A program made the translations under genes and the position numbers. Under the pieces are notes generated by a model. That model was not told the DNA's origin, made no database searches, and saw only the letters and a program-made list of their open reading frames with translations. This document shows, piece by piece, positions 12,030 through 23,639 of a DNA stretch of 64,000 bases. The DNA comes from Peromyscus leucopus (taxonomy: Eukaryota; Chordata; Mammalia; Rodentia; Cricetidae), in the NCBI RefSeq assembly GCF_004664715.2, contig NC_051072.1, positions 42,763,642 to 42,827,641 of the forward strand, in the 5' to 3' direction. The stretch's first letter is position 1; each line of letters begins with the position of its first letter.

Positions 12030-12537
12030 TGTGGTGGTATTGTGTATTCTAATAAATTTATCTGGGGTCAGAGAACAGACAGCCACTAGATACAAAGGCT
12101 AGAAAATGGTGGCACTCACACCTTTAATCCTAGCATTCCAGAGATAGAAATCCCTCTGGATCTCTGTGAGTTCAAGGCCACATTGGAAATAGCCAAGCAT
12201 GGTGACACGCCTTTAATCCCAGAAAGCCAGCCTTTAATCCCAGGGAGTGGTGGTAGAAAGCAGGAAGATATATAAGGCGTGAGGGCGAGAAACTAGAAGA
12301 ATTTGGCTGGTTAAGCATGTGGCTGGTTAAGCTTCAGGCTTTTGAGCAGTAGTTCAGCTGAGACCCATTCCGGATGAGGACTCAGAGGCTTCCAGTCTGA
12401 GGAAACAGGGCCAGCTGAGGAACTGGCAAGGTGAGATAGCTGTGGCTTGTTCTGTCTCTCTGATCTACCAGCATTGACCCCAATACCTGGCTCCGGGTTT
12501 GATTTTATTAATAAGAACTTTAAAGATTCCTGCTACA
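12030..12537 (+). mobile_element. Class II-type solo LTR carrying B1-derived segments (family B)
   Basis: A 508 bp unit starting TGTGGTGGTATTGTG and ending CCTGCTACA, flanked by a perfect 6-bp duplication GGGGAG (12024-12029 and 12538-12543). Six bases is the usual class II (ERVK-like) duplication. It contains AATAAATTTATCTGGGGTCA, two partial B1-like blocks (CCTTTAATCC..., GATCTCTGTGAGTTCAAGGC), a TATA-like box (GATATATAAGG) at about 12267 and ATTAATAAGA near the 3' end. A second copy lies at 23161-23634. A solo LTR arises by recombination between the two LTRs of a provirus. The frames inside it are not genes. Confidence 0.8.
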
Positions 12538-12594
12538 GGGGAGGAACTGGGCAGAAAAGGGACAGCAGAAACCATACCAGAATATATTCTATGA

Positions 12595-13000
12595 AAAAAA
12601 TTCATATTCTTCTTTACTATTATCTTTTTATTATTTAAAATAATTTTTAAATTTAAATACATTTTAATCATATTCATCCCCTCACCCAAGTCTATCCAGC
12701 TCCCTTCTTCCTCCCTATGGATCCAATTTTAAATGCTTACTCAAAAATCAAACCAAAAACTCAGTACAAGAAAAACAAGAGAACAAAATACAACAATCTC
12801 CCCACAAATGACCAAAACAGTCAACCAACCGAACAAACAAAAACAAACTGTAACCAAATAAAAACACACATAAAGCTGTGGAGCCCATTATTTATTAGTC
12901 AATCACTGAACATGAGGCCTTCCCTGGAGTAGGTGATATTCTCAATATCATTTCATTGAGAAAACTGATTTCCCCTCTCTCAGCAGGTGTAAATGACAGT
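12595..13000 (-). mobile_element. L1 3' UTR fragment (Lx-like)
   Basis: The plus strand gives the reverse complement of a rodent L1 3' end: an AT-rich tail, TAATCATATTCATCCCCTCA, then CCTTCCCTGGAGTAGGTGAT and GAGAAAACTGATTTCCCCTC. A similar block order occurs at 31.98-32.3 kb. Non-coding. Confidence 0.6.
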
Positions 13001-13036
13001 TGAGTTGTTAACCTTTACCCTGGTGACTAGGTTTTC

Positions 13037-13086
13037 ATTCATCCATCCATCCATCCATCCATCCATCCATCCATCCATCCATTCAT
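13037..13086. repeat. (ATCC)n microsatellite
   Basis: About eleven CATC/ATCC units followed by ATTCATTT. Confidence 0.95.
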
Positions 13087-13094
13087 TTATATAT

Positions 13095-14760
13095 TCACTC
13101 ACTGTTTTCTAACTTTCTTTTTATTATTTTTGTATATTTTACACCATGCATCTTGATCTCAAATCATTTCCCCATTCCTTCATACCTGTCCTCTTCCCTT
13201 GCAACACCCCCCCCTCAAAGTAAAATAAAACTTAAGAGAAAAAAAAGAAAAGGAAAGGAAAAATCTTGTCATGAAAGGTTGCCATAGTGTGACACAGTGA
13301 GTCACACAGTAAACCCTTTTGTCCATACACTTTTACTTGCACATGTTCATCACAAAGGGCTCTTGGTCTCATTCAAGGTGTCTGGATTCTGCTACACTAT
13401 CAATACTGTGTAGTGAGAATTTATCCCATCAATTAGCTTTGAGGTATAAGCCTTAGGGCATGGTTTCTGATCTGTGTACATGATCACTTAAAACGGGGAG
13501 TTGGTGGTTGGGACCCTCTTCTTCCTCTTCTTCTTGGGGTGGATTCACATGCCTGGATCCATCCACTCCCAAGCAGAATGGACCACAGCTTTTCATCTGG
13601 TTCTACATTCATGAGTATATTTTCCCCTTTATTACTTTAATAATCCTTGTTACCCCCTTAAACAGACTCACGAGGATTTCTCATAATAATACTAGGCCCT
13701 CACTAGGACTCTTGGATATCCTGTTGTTGCCCTGTGCATAGAGATCCTGCAGTTTTGGGTCTGCAGGACTGGCCCCTTCACATGCTTCTGTAGATCATAG
13801 ATGGAGTGGATGTTCGGGTGATCTAACAGATAACCCTGGTTCTGGGCCTGGGTCCTTGCAGGGTTAGTCAGCTGGCTAGCTCTCTGCCATCCTTACCTCC
13901 AGGGTAAACTCTCCAGCATTGCCCTGGCTAGTTCATCCTTGTAGCAATGAGCAAGGGGCGAGGCCAGTTCCCCTGCTTTCACGCCCCTATGGTGGACTCT
14001 CCCATACCTGGACCATCAGGGCCAACTCTGCTGTGTGGCCCATGTGAAGCACAGGGACCGGTCTCCTAAGTGCTGCTGCTTGTGAGGGGCAAAACCAGCT
14101 CTCCCACCTGCCATAGGTGGTAAGGGAAGGGAAGGCATCTCTACCCCAACCCTACCACCATATGACAGATGAGGACCCTTTCTCCTGAGTGCTTCAGCCA
14201 GTGAGGGTCAGAACCAGTATTCCTAGTATTGCAGACAGTGAGGGGCAGGGCCAGCTCTGTACAGCCCTGTCCTCTCTGCCTTCGGTAGTATCAGGATCCA
14301 AGGACATCAACAGAGACCATGGCTTCAGCAGAGCCATGAACTCAGACATGGGCGCTGGCACACCCCATGCCCAGACATCACCATGGCTCTGAGTGCCACC
14401 CATCTCAGCCCACTCCTCACTTCTTTCTCCTCAGCTATGCCTCTGTCCACATACCACACCACATCACACATGTGTTCACCATAATAGTGCCTGTCTTCCT
14501 GGTGCTACAAGGTGCTAGGTGGGCCCATGTTTTCTTCTCAGAGTCCAGGACAGACTGTCCCAGGCCTGAGTGTGTGTCTCCTTGTCCTGCTCAGTCTGAC
14601 ATGGCAATAGGCAGGACCATGCTTCCTCATCACAATGAGATCAAGGTAGTGCCCAACAGCCATGCACCAGAGGTTGGTGTGGAGATGTTGCTGGAGTCCT
14701 CTCGAGGGCAGGGGCTAGAAAGCCTGAGCTGCATTTCATTCACTTACTGTTTAAAAAAAA
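13095..14760 (-). mobile_element. L1 long GC-richer 3' UTR (Lx-like)
   Basis: The reverse complement of the long, comparatively GC-rich rodent L1 3' UTR. Blocks on the plus strand in family order include GTGACACAGTGAGTCACACA, CCATACACTTTTACTTGCAC, GAGATCCTGCAGTTTTGGGT and GGACTGGCCCCTTCACATGC. It explains why this region has higher GC than its surroundings. The 132- and 77-codon frames here are incidental. Confidence 0.65.
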
Positions 14761-14764
14761 TATA

Positions 14765-15390
14765 ACAAAATAAAACATAATAGCCCAAGAGAAGGCACAA
14801 GAGTCAGAGACCCACTTGTTTACATCCTTAGGAATCCCATAAAAACACTGAACTGGAAAGCATAATATAAACACAGAGGAACTGGTATAGACCCATGCGG
14901 GCCCTGTGCATGCTACCATTGTCTCTAAATTCATATGAGCATTGCTTATGTTGATTTTGAGGGCCTTGTTTTCTTGGTGTATTCCATCCCCTCTGTCTTT
15001 TACAGACTTTCTGCCTATTTTTCAGTGGGGTTCCCTGAGCCCTGAGTGGAAAGATTTGATGGAGACATCCCATTTAGGGCTGAATGTTGTAAGATCTCTT
15101 ACTCTCTGCATAATGTCTGGCTGGGAGTATCTATGTTTGTTTTCATCTGCTGCAGGAGGAAGCCTCTCTGATGATGGCTGAACAAGGCATTGATCTATGA
15201 GTATAGCAGTGTATCATGGAGAGTCATCTTATCATTACAATTTTCTTTCTTTCATTTTTTTTTAACCACTGTTATTTGATTTTGCCCTGGGTCCTTAGGC
15301 TATCTAGTCTCATGTTCTTGATTACCCAAACAGTGTTGGATATGGGTTCCATCCTTGTTGAGTGGGACTTAGATCAGTTATTGGTTGGTG
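14765..15390 (-). mobile_element. L1 3' UTR fragment
   Basis: Plus-strand blocks GAGGAAGCCTCTCTGATGAT, GGCATTGATCTATGAGTATA and CCTGGGTCCTTAGGCTATCT match in order the minus-strand L1 at 43.2-43.5 kb. The piece ends where an ORR1-like LTR starts. Confidence 0.7.
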
Positions 15391-15854
15391 TGGTTGTTTG
15401 AATGAAAATGACCCCCATAGGCTCACAGGGAGTTTTACTATTAGGAGGGATGACCTTGTTGGAGTAGGAGGAAGTGTGTCACTGAGGGTTGGGCTTTAAG
15501 GTTTGAGATGCTCAAGCCAGGACCAGTAGATTATTCTCTTCTGCTACCTGCCAATGAAAATATAGAAATCTTGGTTCCTTCTCCAGCACCATGTCTACAT
15601 GCATGCTGTCATTCTTCCCGCCATAATGACAATGGACTAAACCTCTGAACTGTAAGCCATCAGCAATTAAAAGTTTTCCTTTATAAGAGTTGCCAAAGTA
15701 TGTCTTCATAGCAATAGAAACCCTGATACCAGTGACTGGTGTATTGTTTTGACAGGCTAGACCATGTTTTTGTTTGGAGGAATGTAGACTTTGGGAGTTT
15801 TGATTAGAAAAGCAGCTGAATGCTTTAAGCAAAATTTCATGGGCCATAATAGTA
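15391..15854 (+). mobile_element. ORR1 (ERVL-MaLR) LTR plus start of internal region
   Basis: The LTR runs from TGGTTGTTTGAATGAAAATG to GCAATAGAAACCCTGATACCA at about 15731. It includes CCTTGTTGGAG, TCCAGCACCATGTCT and CTGTAAGCCATCAGCAATTAA. Sequence after it (GACAGGCTAGACCATGTTTT, TTGGAGGAATGTAGACTTTG, TGGGCCATAATAGTAG) continues as the ORR1 internal region, so this is the 5' part of an element and not a solo LTR. It stops abruptly at the inverted LTR fragment. Confidence 0.75.
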
Positions 15855-16050
15855 GGACCCAAATAAACACACAGAGGCTTATATTGTTTTTAAACTATGG
15901 CCATGGCAAGCTTCTTCCTAGGTAGCTCTTATATCTTAAATTAACCCATTTATATTAATCTATAAGCTGCCATGTGGCCATGGCTTACCAGTCTGCTGGC
16001 ATGTTGTTCCTTCATTGGCAGCTGGTGTTTGCTCTGCCTCTTCTTTCTCT
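15855..16050 (-). mobile_element. Class II LTR fragment (family D), inverted partner of 17021-17216
   Basis: These 196 bases are the reverse complement of 17021-17216 with about three mismatches that I can count. Both LTR ends are missing here. It interrupts the ORR1 internal region. I saw no target duplication. Confidence 0.85.
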
Positions 16051-16162
16051 ATGCTTACAAAACACCTAATTTAGCTGTTCATTAAGCATTATACTGTCTA
16101 TTTTGTGTCTATTTCCTTCTGAGACCCCATATGCAGAATATCCAAACTATTCTCTTAAAGGC

Positions 16163-16232
16163 ACATTCACAGGTTCTAGGATATAGAGTATGGACATCTT
16201 AGTGGGAAATATTAATCAGCTTACCACATCAT
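16163..16232 (-). mobile_element. Possible old MaLR (MLT1-like) LTR fragment
   Basis: CATTCACAGGTTCTAGGATA ... TATGGACATCTTAGTGGGAA ... ATCAGCTTACCAC matches in order the reverse complement of the start of MLT1-type LTRs. It is short and diverged. Confidence 0.5.
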
Positions 16233-16798
16233 AAAAAGACTAAATAATAAAATAATAATAATAAATAAGTAAAGTACTAATGTGTTTAAACATGCAGTAA
16301 TGTACAGGCATGCTAGGTGAAAGAAGACATCAAAAATGACTGAATGCTGTATGTGTCATTTACATTAAATGCCATTAATGGGCAAATTTATAGAATCAGG
16401 AAGGCGATAAATGATAGCCAGGGACTTTGAAGAAATTGACAGTAACTGTCAACTGTTTATATGTGGTAGACAAAGTGCCCTAAAGTTAGCTACTTTTGTA
16501 AAAGAATTCTGTGAATATAATAAAGCCACTAAACACTTTAAGAGGATGAATTTCATAATATGAGAAATACCCATTTTATCTCAAAAGACATGTTATGAAG
16601 TAAATGAATGTTTTAAATGTCATGTCAGCCTTCTTTTCCCTAGATTTTTGCAATATTTCTGGTTTTCTTGTAAATGTTATGAAACCATAGTCAAGACTGA
16701 AGATCTCTGTCATCATGCAAAATTATAAACCAAAAAGTAATAGAATAGATTATATACTTGGAAAAATTCCCTACTGTAGTCTCATACTATTACATATG

Positions 16799-16801
16799 TA
16801 T

Positions 16802-16838
<37 letters not shown>

Positions 16839-16862
16839 CATACATATATATATATATATACA
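16799..16862. repeat. (CA)n-(TA)n compound microsatellite
   Basis: About eleven CA units followed by TA-rich units; it borders the following LTR. Confidence 0.9.
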
Positions 16863-16896
16863 CACCTATATATAAACATAAATATACACATATAAA

Positions 16897-17296
16897 TGCT
16901 GTGGAATGTCTTTCTGGATGCTGTGAAAATACATTGTTCTGATTTATTGATAAATAAAACTGTTTGGCCTAAGGCAAGGCAGCTTAGAGGCAGGAGGAAA
17001 ATCCAAACAGATGGACAGAAAGAGAAAGAAGAGGCAGAGCAAACACCAGCTGCCACTGAAGGAACAACATGCCAGCAGACTGGTAAGCCATGGGCACATG
17101 GCAGCTTATAGATTAATATAAATGGGTTAATTTAAGATATAAGAGCTACCTAGGAAGAAGCTTGCCATGGCCATAGGTTAAAAACAATATAAGCCTCTGT
17201 GTGTTTATTTGGGTCCAAGCAGCTGCAGGACTAGCAGGTGAGAGAGATTTGTCCTGACTGCGGGCCAGGCAGGACACAGGAAAACTTTCAGCTACA
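16897..17296 (+). mobile_element. Solo LTR, class II type (family D)
   Basis: A 400 bp unit starting TGCTGTGGAATGTC and ending TTTCAGCTACA, flanked by the 6-bp direct repeat TATAAA (16891-16896 and 17297-17302). The duplication is AT-rich, so chance cannot be excluded, but it fits both ends exactly. It has GATAAATAAAACTG, GGTTAATTTAAGATATAAGA and the 3' block GAGAGATTTGTCCTGAC. Related sequence occurs inverted at 15855-16050, and its 3' end recurs at about 34.60-34.72 kb. Confidence 0.75.
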
Positions 17297-17302
17297 TATA
17301 AA

Positions 17303-18500
17303 TACACACATAGGCACACATATATGCACACATATATATTTAATGTTACTCAATATAGTAATATATATATTCAGTAGTAAACCTAGAAAATAAAATATAA
17401 TTTCATATTCAAAATAGAATATATGGAGATTTATAAAAATAAAGTATAAAATACAAATATATGTGATATATTTAATATAAATTATTGGTAAAATAATGGC
17501 AATCTTCAATGCCCAGAAGTATCACTCTGTAGGAATATGCATAGACTGTTGCCAGGCCAGTGACTGCATTTTACTAGAATCATAATGGTAAAAGTCACAT
17601 ATGAGATAAAGCGTCTTTCAGTTGAAGTTGTGACTCCTGGAGGATATGCTCTCAGTATATATTTCCCTATGCATAGGGATGTTTAATCAGCAAATTAAAC
17701 AAGTTACAAAAAAATTAATCAACTAGAATATAGAAATAAATAAAACACAATGAAATAAAAAGATAAGAATGCTTGTAAAATAATAATTGGAGCTCTCTGA
17801 AAGATAATTCTGAAACTGTTGAGAAAAATATATAGAAGAACCACGCTCAATTTTCACAGTTCTCCAGAACTGCTAAAAATACAATAACAAATTTGAGAAT
17901 GAAAATTCAAAATGAAAGCTCTCAACATCTGTATGATAAAATTAGAAAATAGTATTGATAAAGGTACAAATTTTCAAAATAGACAGAATAAAAGGTTATT
18001 TTTAGGACTGATAGAGAGAAAAACAGATCTCCTGCTCACAGCAGTGACATCCACAAGACTCTGTAGTAATAAATCTGGGACTTCAGAATGGGTGAAATAA
18101 AACTGCATATTAAGAAAAATCATATCTGGAAATCAGCAAAATATAAGCACTTGATCAAATCCCTTAAATGTGTTATGGACACAGAGGTGCAAGTCTGATA
18201 TTTGTAGAACACAAATGTCATTATTTTCTCTCTTCCTTTGTTGTATCATTTGTTGTATTTTTGACTTCTAATTTTGTTTTTCTTCAAATCTGAAGATTTT
18301 GAAAACTTTTATATTAACTTCTCTCATCTTCTTATATTCTTAACATTATTTTATTTTATTTTTTTCCTCAGTTACGTTTGCTGTGGTCACATAGATTTAT
18401 AACCATATTTTCTTGCTAGCATGCAATTTTACTTGGGTCTTGCAGTTTCAGTGGGTGCGTCAATGACCATAATGGTAGGCAGAATGGCTACAGCTAGGAA
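17303..18500. other. Very AT-rich DNA, no gene seen
   Basis: 17303-17480 is almost all A/T with CA interruptions. The remainder is ordinary AT-rich sequence with no recognised repeat or gene. Confidence 0.5.
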
Positions 18501-18700
18501 TAGTGCTGTAACAGAAACTGAGAGCTCACATTTTGATCTGCATGTGGGAGGCAGAGAGCTGACTGGGAATCTCAAAGTCCACTTCCAGTGACCCATACTT
18601 TCTTCAACAAGGCTAACTTCCTAATCCTTCCCAAACAGTTCCAATTGGTTACAAAGCACTTAAATACATGAGCTATGGGGGCCATTCTCACTCATAATAT
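18500..18700 (-). mobile_element. ORR1-like LTR fragment
   Basis: Plus-strand blocks AAAGTCCACTTCCAGTGACC, CTTCAACAAGGCTAACTTCC and ATGGGGGCCATTCTCACTCA match the reverse complement of the 5' half of the ORR1-like LTR. The other half is absent. Confidence 0.6.
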
Positions 18701-18744
18701 TCTTACTTGGGGCATTAGTTTTCCATCTCACAGATGATGTTTTT

Positions 18745-19110
18745 ATGGTTTTTTTCCTTTTATTTTATTTTACAATACCATTCAGTTCTACATAACAGCC
18801 ACAGATTCCCTTGTTCTCCCCCTTCCTACCCCCTCCCCTTCCCCCCAGCCCACCCCCCATTTCCACCTCCTCAAGGGCAAAGCCTCCCCCAAGGACTGAG
18901 ATCAACCTGGCAGACTCAGTCAAGGCAGATCCAGTCCCCTCCTCCCAGATTGAGCCAAACGTCCCTGCATAAACCCCAGGTTTCAAACAGCTAATTCATA
19001 CAATGAGCACAGGACCTGGTACCACTGCCTAGGTGCCTCCCAAACAGATCAAGCCAATCAACTGTCTCACCTATTCAGAAGGCCTGATCCAGTCGGGGGC
19101 TCCTCAGCCT
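18745..19110 (-). mobile_element. L1 3' UTR (second L1 lineage)
   Basis: An A-rich tail complement (TTTTATTTTATTTTACAATA) is followed by AGCCACAGATTCCCTTGTTC, a C-rich tract, GGACTGAGATCAACCTGGCA and CAAGCCAATCAACTGTCTCAC. A colinear copy lies at 57.90-58.22 kb, so this is a repeat family. It looks like an L1 3' UTR with its polypurine tract on the minus strand. It is distinct from the UTR at 42.8 kb. Confidence 0.7.
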
Positions 19111-19719
19111 TTGGTTTGAGTATTGAAGTATTTTCCACATTTTTATAATTGCTTTCTTACATGAATCCCTAAAGTTAGAGATCCTGAGACCAAGACTAAC
19201 AGCTAAGATAACTAACATCATTTATTATTGTAGCTTTATACCTTCTTGATTTTATCTCCTGAACATAGTAATTTCCTTTGTTAGCAAATAATTAAACCAC
19301 CACATTCACTTGAAATTTATTTCTTTTATCATTTAGGATCTATAGCATGAAAAAATAAGTTATCTATCTTTTTATTGTCATTGTTTGTTTTACTGTAGAT
19401 CCAGTCCAGAGTCTTGTGCATGTCAGTTAAGCATTCTACTCCAGCTCTTCAAAGCAGTTATCTGATTGTTACACAGATTGCAAACACTTGTCAAACAGCC
19501 TGTGACACTGGAGATTCCCTTGCTTTTCAGGTTTCTAATGTCATCGAGCTCTGTTTACCATCCACACTTCCTTCATCTCCGTGTCATATATTTATTTTCT
19601 ACTTTTCTCTCTTTGACTTTTTTTTTTGCATTAGAAATTAACAGGCTAAACCCATTCTTTGTCATCTCTAATATGACTGGGCATGTCATGTTTACATATT
19701 TAGGAATACATACATTGTG

Positions 19720-19720
<1 letters not shown>

Positions 19721-19760
<40 letters not shown>
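19721..19760. repeat. (TG)n microsatellite
   Basis: About twenty TG units. It sits immediately before an Lx-like L1 3' end, a usual position for such tracts. Confidence 0.95.
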
Positions 19761-19764
<4 letters not shown>

Positions 19765-19912
19765 CAGCAATTACTGAGAAAAATAGGCCATTGATTTAAA
19801 AGAGAGCAAGAAGAGGTATATACAGGAGAATTTGGAGGGAGGGAAGAAAGTACAGAATGATGTATCATAACATAATCTCAAAAAAAGAAATAAAAATACA
19901 CACACAAAAAGA
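19765..19912 (+). mobile_element. L1 (Lx-like) 3' end
   Basis: AGGCCATTGATTTAAAAGAG, GGTATATACAGGAGAATTTG, GGAGGGAGGGAAG and ATAATCTCAAAAAAAGAAAT follow the order of the Lx-type L1 terminus with its A-rich tail. Confidence 0.65.
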
Positions 19913-20124
19913 ATCTCAGACTTGAAAATGAGACACATCATGAGATTACATAGGGATTATCTCATAGCTACCATCATACAACCTATTTTTCTACATTTCC
20001 AGACAAATCAGATGTGAAGAAAATGTACCTCTACATGTCTTGTGAATGTGTGTGTTTGAAAAGGATATGTGTAACATAATAACAAGTAACATTATGTGAA
20101 CTGAGAAGATTATATTTAAGAATA

Positions 20125-20290
20125 TATATTCCATATATATATACACATATATACATATATACACATGCAATAACAATTAATGAAAAATAGGCCATGAATT
20201 TGAAGAAGTATTGGGAAGTAATGGTGAAGTTGGAGGAAAGGGAAAGCAGATATGTAATTTTATTATAATCTCAAAAATAAGAAAAGAGAA
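20125..20290 (+). mobile_element. L1 (Lx-like) 3' end, second copy, with TA/CA tract
   Basis: A TA/CA tract precedes CAATAACAATTAATGAAAAA, AGGCCATGAATTTGAAGAAG, GGAGGAAAGGGAAAGC and TTATTATAATCTCAAAAATA. It is a second Lx-type terminus in the same orientation about 380 bp after the first. Confidence 0.65.
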
Positions 20291-20321
20291 AAACTTAACT
20301 ATATATCATACATGTATATAC

Positions 20322-20665
20322 TGAGATGGTTAATGGTGTCAGCTTAATAGGATCTACTATCACTGTGGGACCATCTTGAGCATTTCTTAAAGCACATTGT
20401 AGATGGTGCTGAGGTGGGAAGGCTCATTGCAGGTCTGAGGAGGGCAGCTCCAGTGGCTGGGGTCTTAGACTGTATACAAGGAGAATGTAAGCTGAGCGCC
20501 AGCATTCGTGGCTCTCCGTTTTCTCATTATGGAAAGGACGTAGCCAGCTGTTTCATGCACCTGTCAGCATGTCTTCTCTGTCGTGATGGACTGGACCACC
20601 AAGCAGCCATCCTTTATTGCCTTTGTGGGGTATTCTTGTTGTAGCCATAAAAACTGGAGCTACTA
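20322..20665 (+). mobile_element. MT-type ERVL-MaLR LTR
   Basis: TGAGATGGTTAATGGTGTCA, GTGGCTGGGGTCTTAGACTG, AGCTGAGCGCCAGCATTCGT and GTCGTGATGGACTGGACCAC follow the order of rodent MT LTRs. The usual 3' end with the polyadenylation signal is not clear, so it is probably truncated. The 76-codon frame across it is incidental. Confidence 0.6.
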
Positions 20666-21199
20666 TAGGGTGTGAACGGTACTGCAGGCAAAAGTCACTC
20701 AGTGGTGCGATTATGTAAGCAAAAGAAAAGAGGAACTGAAGACCTATTAAATCTGTTTGTGTAGACAACATGAACATAACAGATATTCTAAATATACACT
20801 GATTTTTACTTTCAGTGAGGGTCTCATTTGTGTTCCCAGAAATACTTGGATTTAAAAAAAATAGATGTTAAAATCACAAATACAAAATTAGGCATAAAGA
20901 TTAGCTTTTAATGAGAAGGAGAAATCTTAGGAAGTATAGATGACTATGCAGAAAAAATTTTAAAAAATGTGTCTTATGTGTACTTAAGATGTCTATCTAA
21001 CATATTTCTACAATTTCTACAAATGTGTTTACCTAACATATTGCTACAATGATTTTGTTGTTTTATATCTTTCAACTTACATTTTGGTTAAAATTTCATA
21101 TTGCAGAAAATATTAGAATGATAACTTTTGGCAAAGTTAAATGTTTCTTAAATTACTGTTAATTGTTTCTTAAATTTATTTTACTTGATGTGATTACAT

Positions 21200-21320
21200 A
21201 CTGTAGCCCAAACTCTGTAGCCTAGAATTCACCATATAGTTTATGTTGACAACAAACTCATGCCAAACATCCTGTTTCAACCTCCATAGTACTAGGATTC
21301 TAGGCATGAGCCATCATTAT
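21200..21320 (-). mobile_element. Old B1-related SINE
   Basis: CTGTAGCCCAAACTCTGTAGCC, AACAAACTCATGCC and TAGTACTAGGATTCTAGGCATGAGCCA (read as blocks) correspond to the reverse complement of a 7SL-derived B1/PB1 monomer. It is strongly diverged. Confidence 0.55.
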
Positions 21321-21324
21321 CAAT

Positions 21325-23160
21325 TTTAGTTATTGAACTTTAGAACCATTTCTTTCAACTTGATAATGTATGAGAGGTAACAACCATTTTAATGCTAAAA
21401 TTCTTGTAAATTTTAGAGTAACCCCTCCAAGTGTCTTTCATATATAAACCATAGTGTCTTAGAATATTTATACCTTTTTTCAATAATTAGTCTTAAATGC
21501 ATTTTCCAACTTGAATATTTATCAATTTGCTTTCTCTCACGATACTCTCTAGAGTGCAATATTATGAGTTTTGCATAATGAAAATGAAACTGCCTTTTAT
21601 TAAACAAGGTTTATTAATAATTAAATTGTGGTTCCTCCTCACAAGCCAGGATGAAAGTCTGGGAAGTAAGGGTTCTCTAGTCATTCATTAGAATGCAGCT
21701 GTTTCCTTGACTGTACAAATTGTATCTTTGTTTATTATTTATTTTCTTTTTTATTATACTATTTGGTTTTGAAAATATTTCCTCCTTTTGTAAGAGAAGT
21801 AAGGATGGACAGAAAGTTTGGGAGGCAGAAGTGAAGCATCAGCTTCCAGACCCTGAAGTCATCGCAGTTAACTGGTAACTATAGTTAGGAAAAGAAGGCA
21901 AAATTTTGTCTTTACTTTTCCCTACTTCCAAACTAGCTGTCTATAAGACTATGGGCCCTGCTTATCAAACCAACACCAATGCCACATACTTTATTGTTAG
22001 CTGAGGGCAGCAATATCCTGAGGACCCAGTAGCTGCCCATCAGCCTCACATCAGACCCCTTAAAAATCTCATGCAAACAGCTCTACATGCTTCATGTTCA
22101 TTTGCTAGAAGGGCAGGTGTCTTCTCAATCCCTCCAGTTCCACTTTTAGACCTTTAGTTATAACCTCTAAAATGCATGCAGTTTTTTAAAGCCCTGTAGT
22201 AGATCTCTTATTCCATGACACAGAGTTGTTCTTCTATTATTAAACAATGGATATCCCTTAATACACAAATTAACCAAATACTGTCTCACACACATAAAAG
22301 AAAATATAGTTGAGAATAGCTTTTCCTTCATTTGGAACTGTATGTATCCTTTTGCAATCAGATTCCTTTTATGCAAAAGTCTTTGACTGCTTGATGAATA
22401 TATGTAGGACTTTTGTCCACAAACTCCCTGTGACACAGAAGAAAATTAATGATATAAATATCTGGAAATTTTATTAGGAAATTACAGGGCCTGTCACATT
22501 TAGATTATCAAGTTTGCTTAGATTCGATCTACATATAGGATTCCTAAAGCATACTAATCATCTACACACAGAAACATGCACTTTATAGACTGTTACTGTA
22601 CTTTACATACTGGAAGTGATAATTAACACTTTTACACAATTCTTATCAATGCTTGGAAAACTGGTGTTTTTACACTTGTGTAACTGTAAATATATAAAAT
22701 ATTCTTGTTCAGACAGAATATCTGTGTTGACTGACTCAAGGAGAATTTTTTCACAGTTTTTTGATGCCAGTCATCGTTACAAGACTTTTCCATGTGTTTG
22801 CATAGGCCAATCAATGTATTCTACATTTTATTTTGCCTTAAGTACATGTTTCTGCCTCTTTTCACAGTATCATCTCTGTCTCTTCATCTTCTTTTCCAGT
22901 GTAACTCAAGTCAGCATTCTGGTGTGTTAGGAACATCCTTTGAAGCCACATTCATGCTAGCAAGCTAGACAGTGCTTAACTGGGTCTGGAAGCAACTGTG
23001 ATCCACCCTAAATACACACCACAAACTGAAATGACATCTCAACACCTAGTGGCAATGGATTTAAAGTATGATAATGCTGCAAATACTATCATATGCTTAC
23101 AATGTTCCCCAATATATTCAGTAGATCTTACATTTCATGCTTTTGATATTTAGCACAAAA
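21325..23160. other. No gene seen
   Basis: Ordinary AT-rich DNA. Several chance frames of 60-104 codons show no domain, and I recognise no repeat. Confidence 0.45.
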
Positions 23161-23634
23161 TGTGGTGATATTGTGTTCCCCAAAATATTGTGCATCCTAA
23201 TAAACTTATCTGGAGTCAGAGAACAGAACGGCCACTAGATACAGAGGCCAGAAAATGGTGGCACTCACACCTTTAATCCTAGCATTCTGGAGGCAGAGAT
23301 CCATCCAGATCTCTGTGAGTTCAAGGCCACACTGAAAACAGCCAGGCATGGTAACAAGAGCCTTTAATCCCAGGAAGTGATGGCAGAAAGGTATATAAGG
23401 TGTGAGGACCAGGAACTAGCCTGGTTAAGCTTCAAGTTTTTGAGAAACAGTTCATCTGAGACCCATTCGGATGAGTACTCAGAGGCTTCCAGTCTGAGGA
23501 AACAGGATCAGCTGAGGAATTGGCAAGGTGAGGTAGCTGTGGCCTGTTCTGCTTCTCTGATCTTCCAGCATTCACACCAATACCTTGCTCCAGGTTTGTT
23601 TTTATTAATAAGACCATTTAAGATTCGTGTTACA
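23161..23634 (+). mobile_element. Class II-type solo LTR with B1-derived segments (family B, second copy)
   Basis: TGTGGTGATATTGTG ... TTCGTGTTACA, colinear with the LTR at 12030-12537. It shares GGTGGCACTCACACCTTTAA, GGTATATAAGG (TATA-like, about 23390), GAGGCTTCCAGTCTGAGGAA and TTTATTAATAAGACCATTTA. It lacks a second short block present in the first copy. No clean 6-bp duplication is visible, so this copy is older or rearranged. Confidence 0.8.
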
Positions 23635-23639
23635 CAAGC

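Noticed and set aside
14367..14765. 132-codon plus-strand frame as a novel protein
   Set aside because: It lies in the GC-richer, antisense L1 3' UTR, where long chance frames are common.
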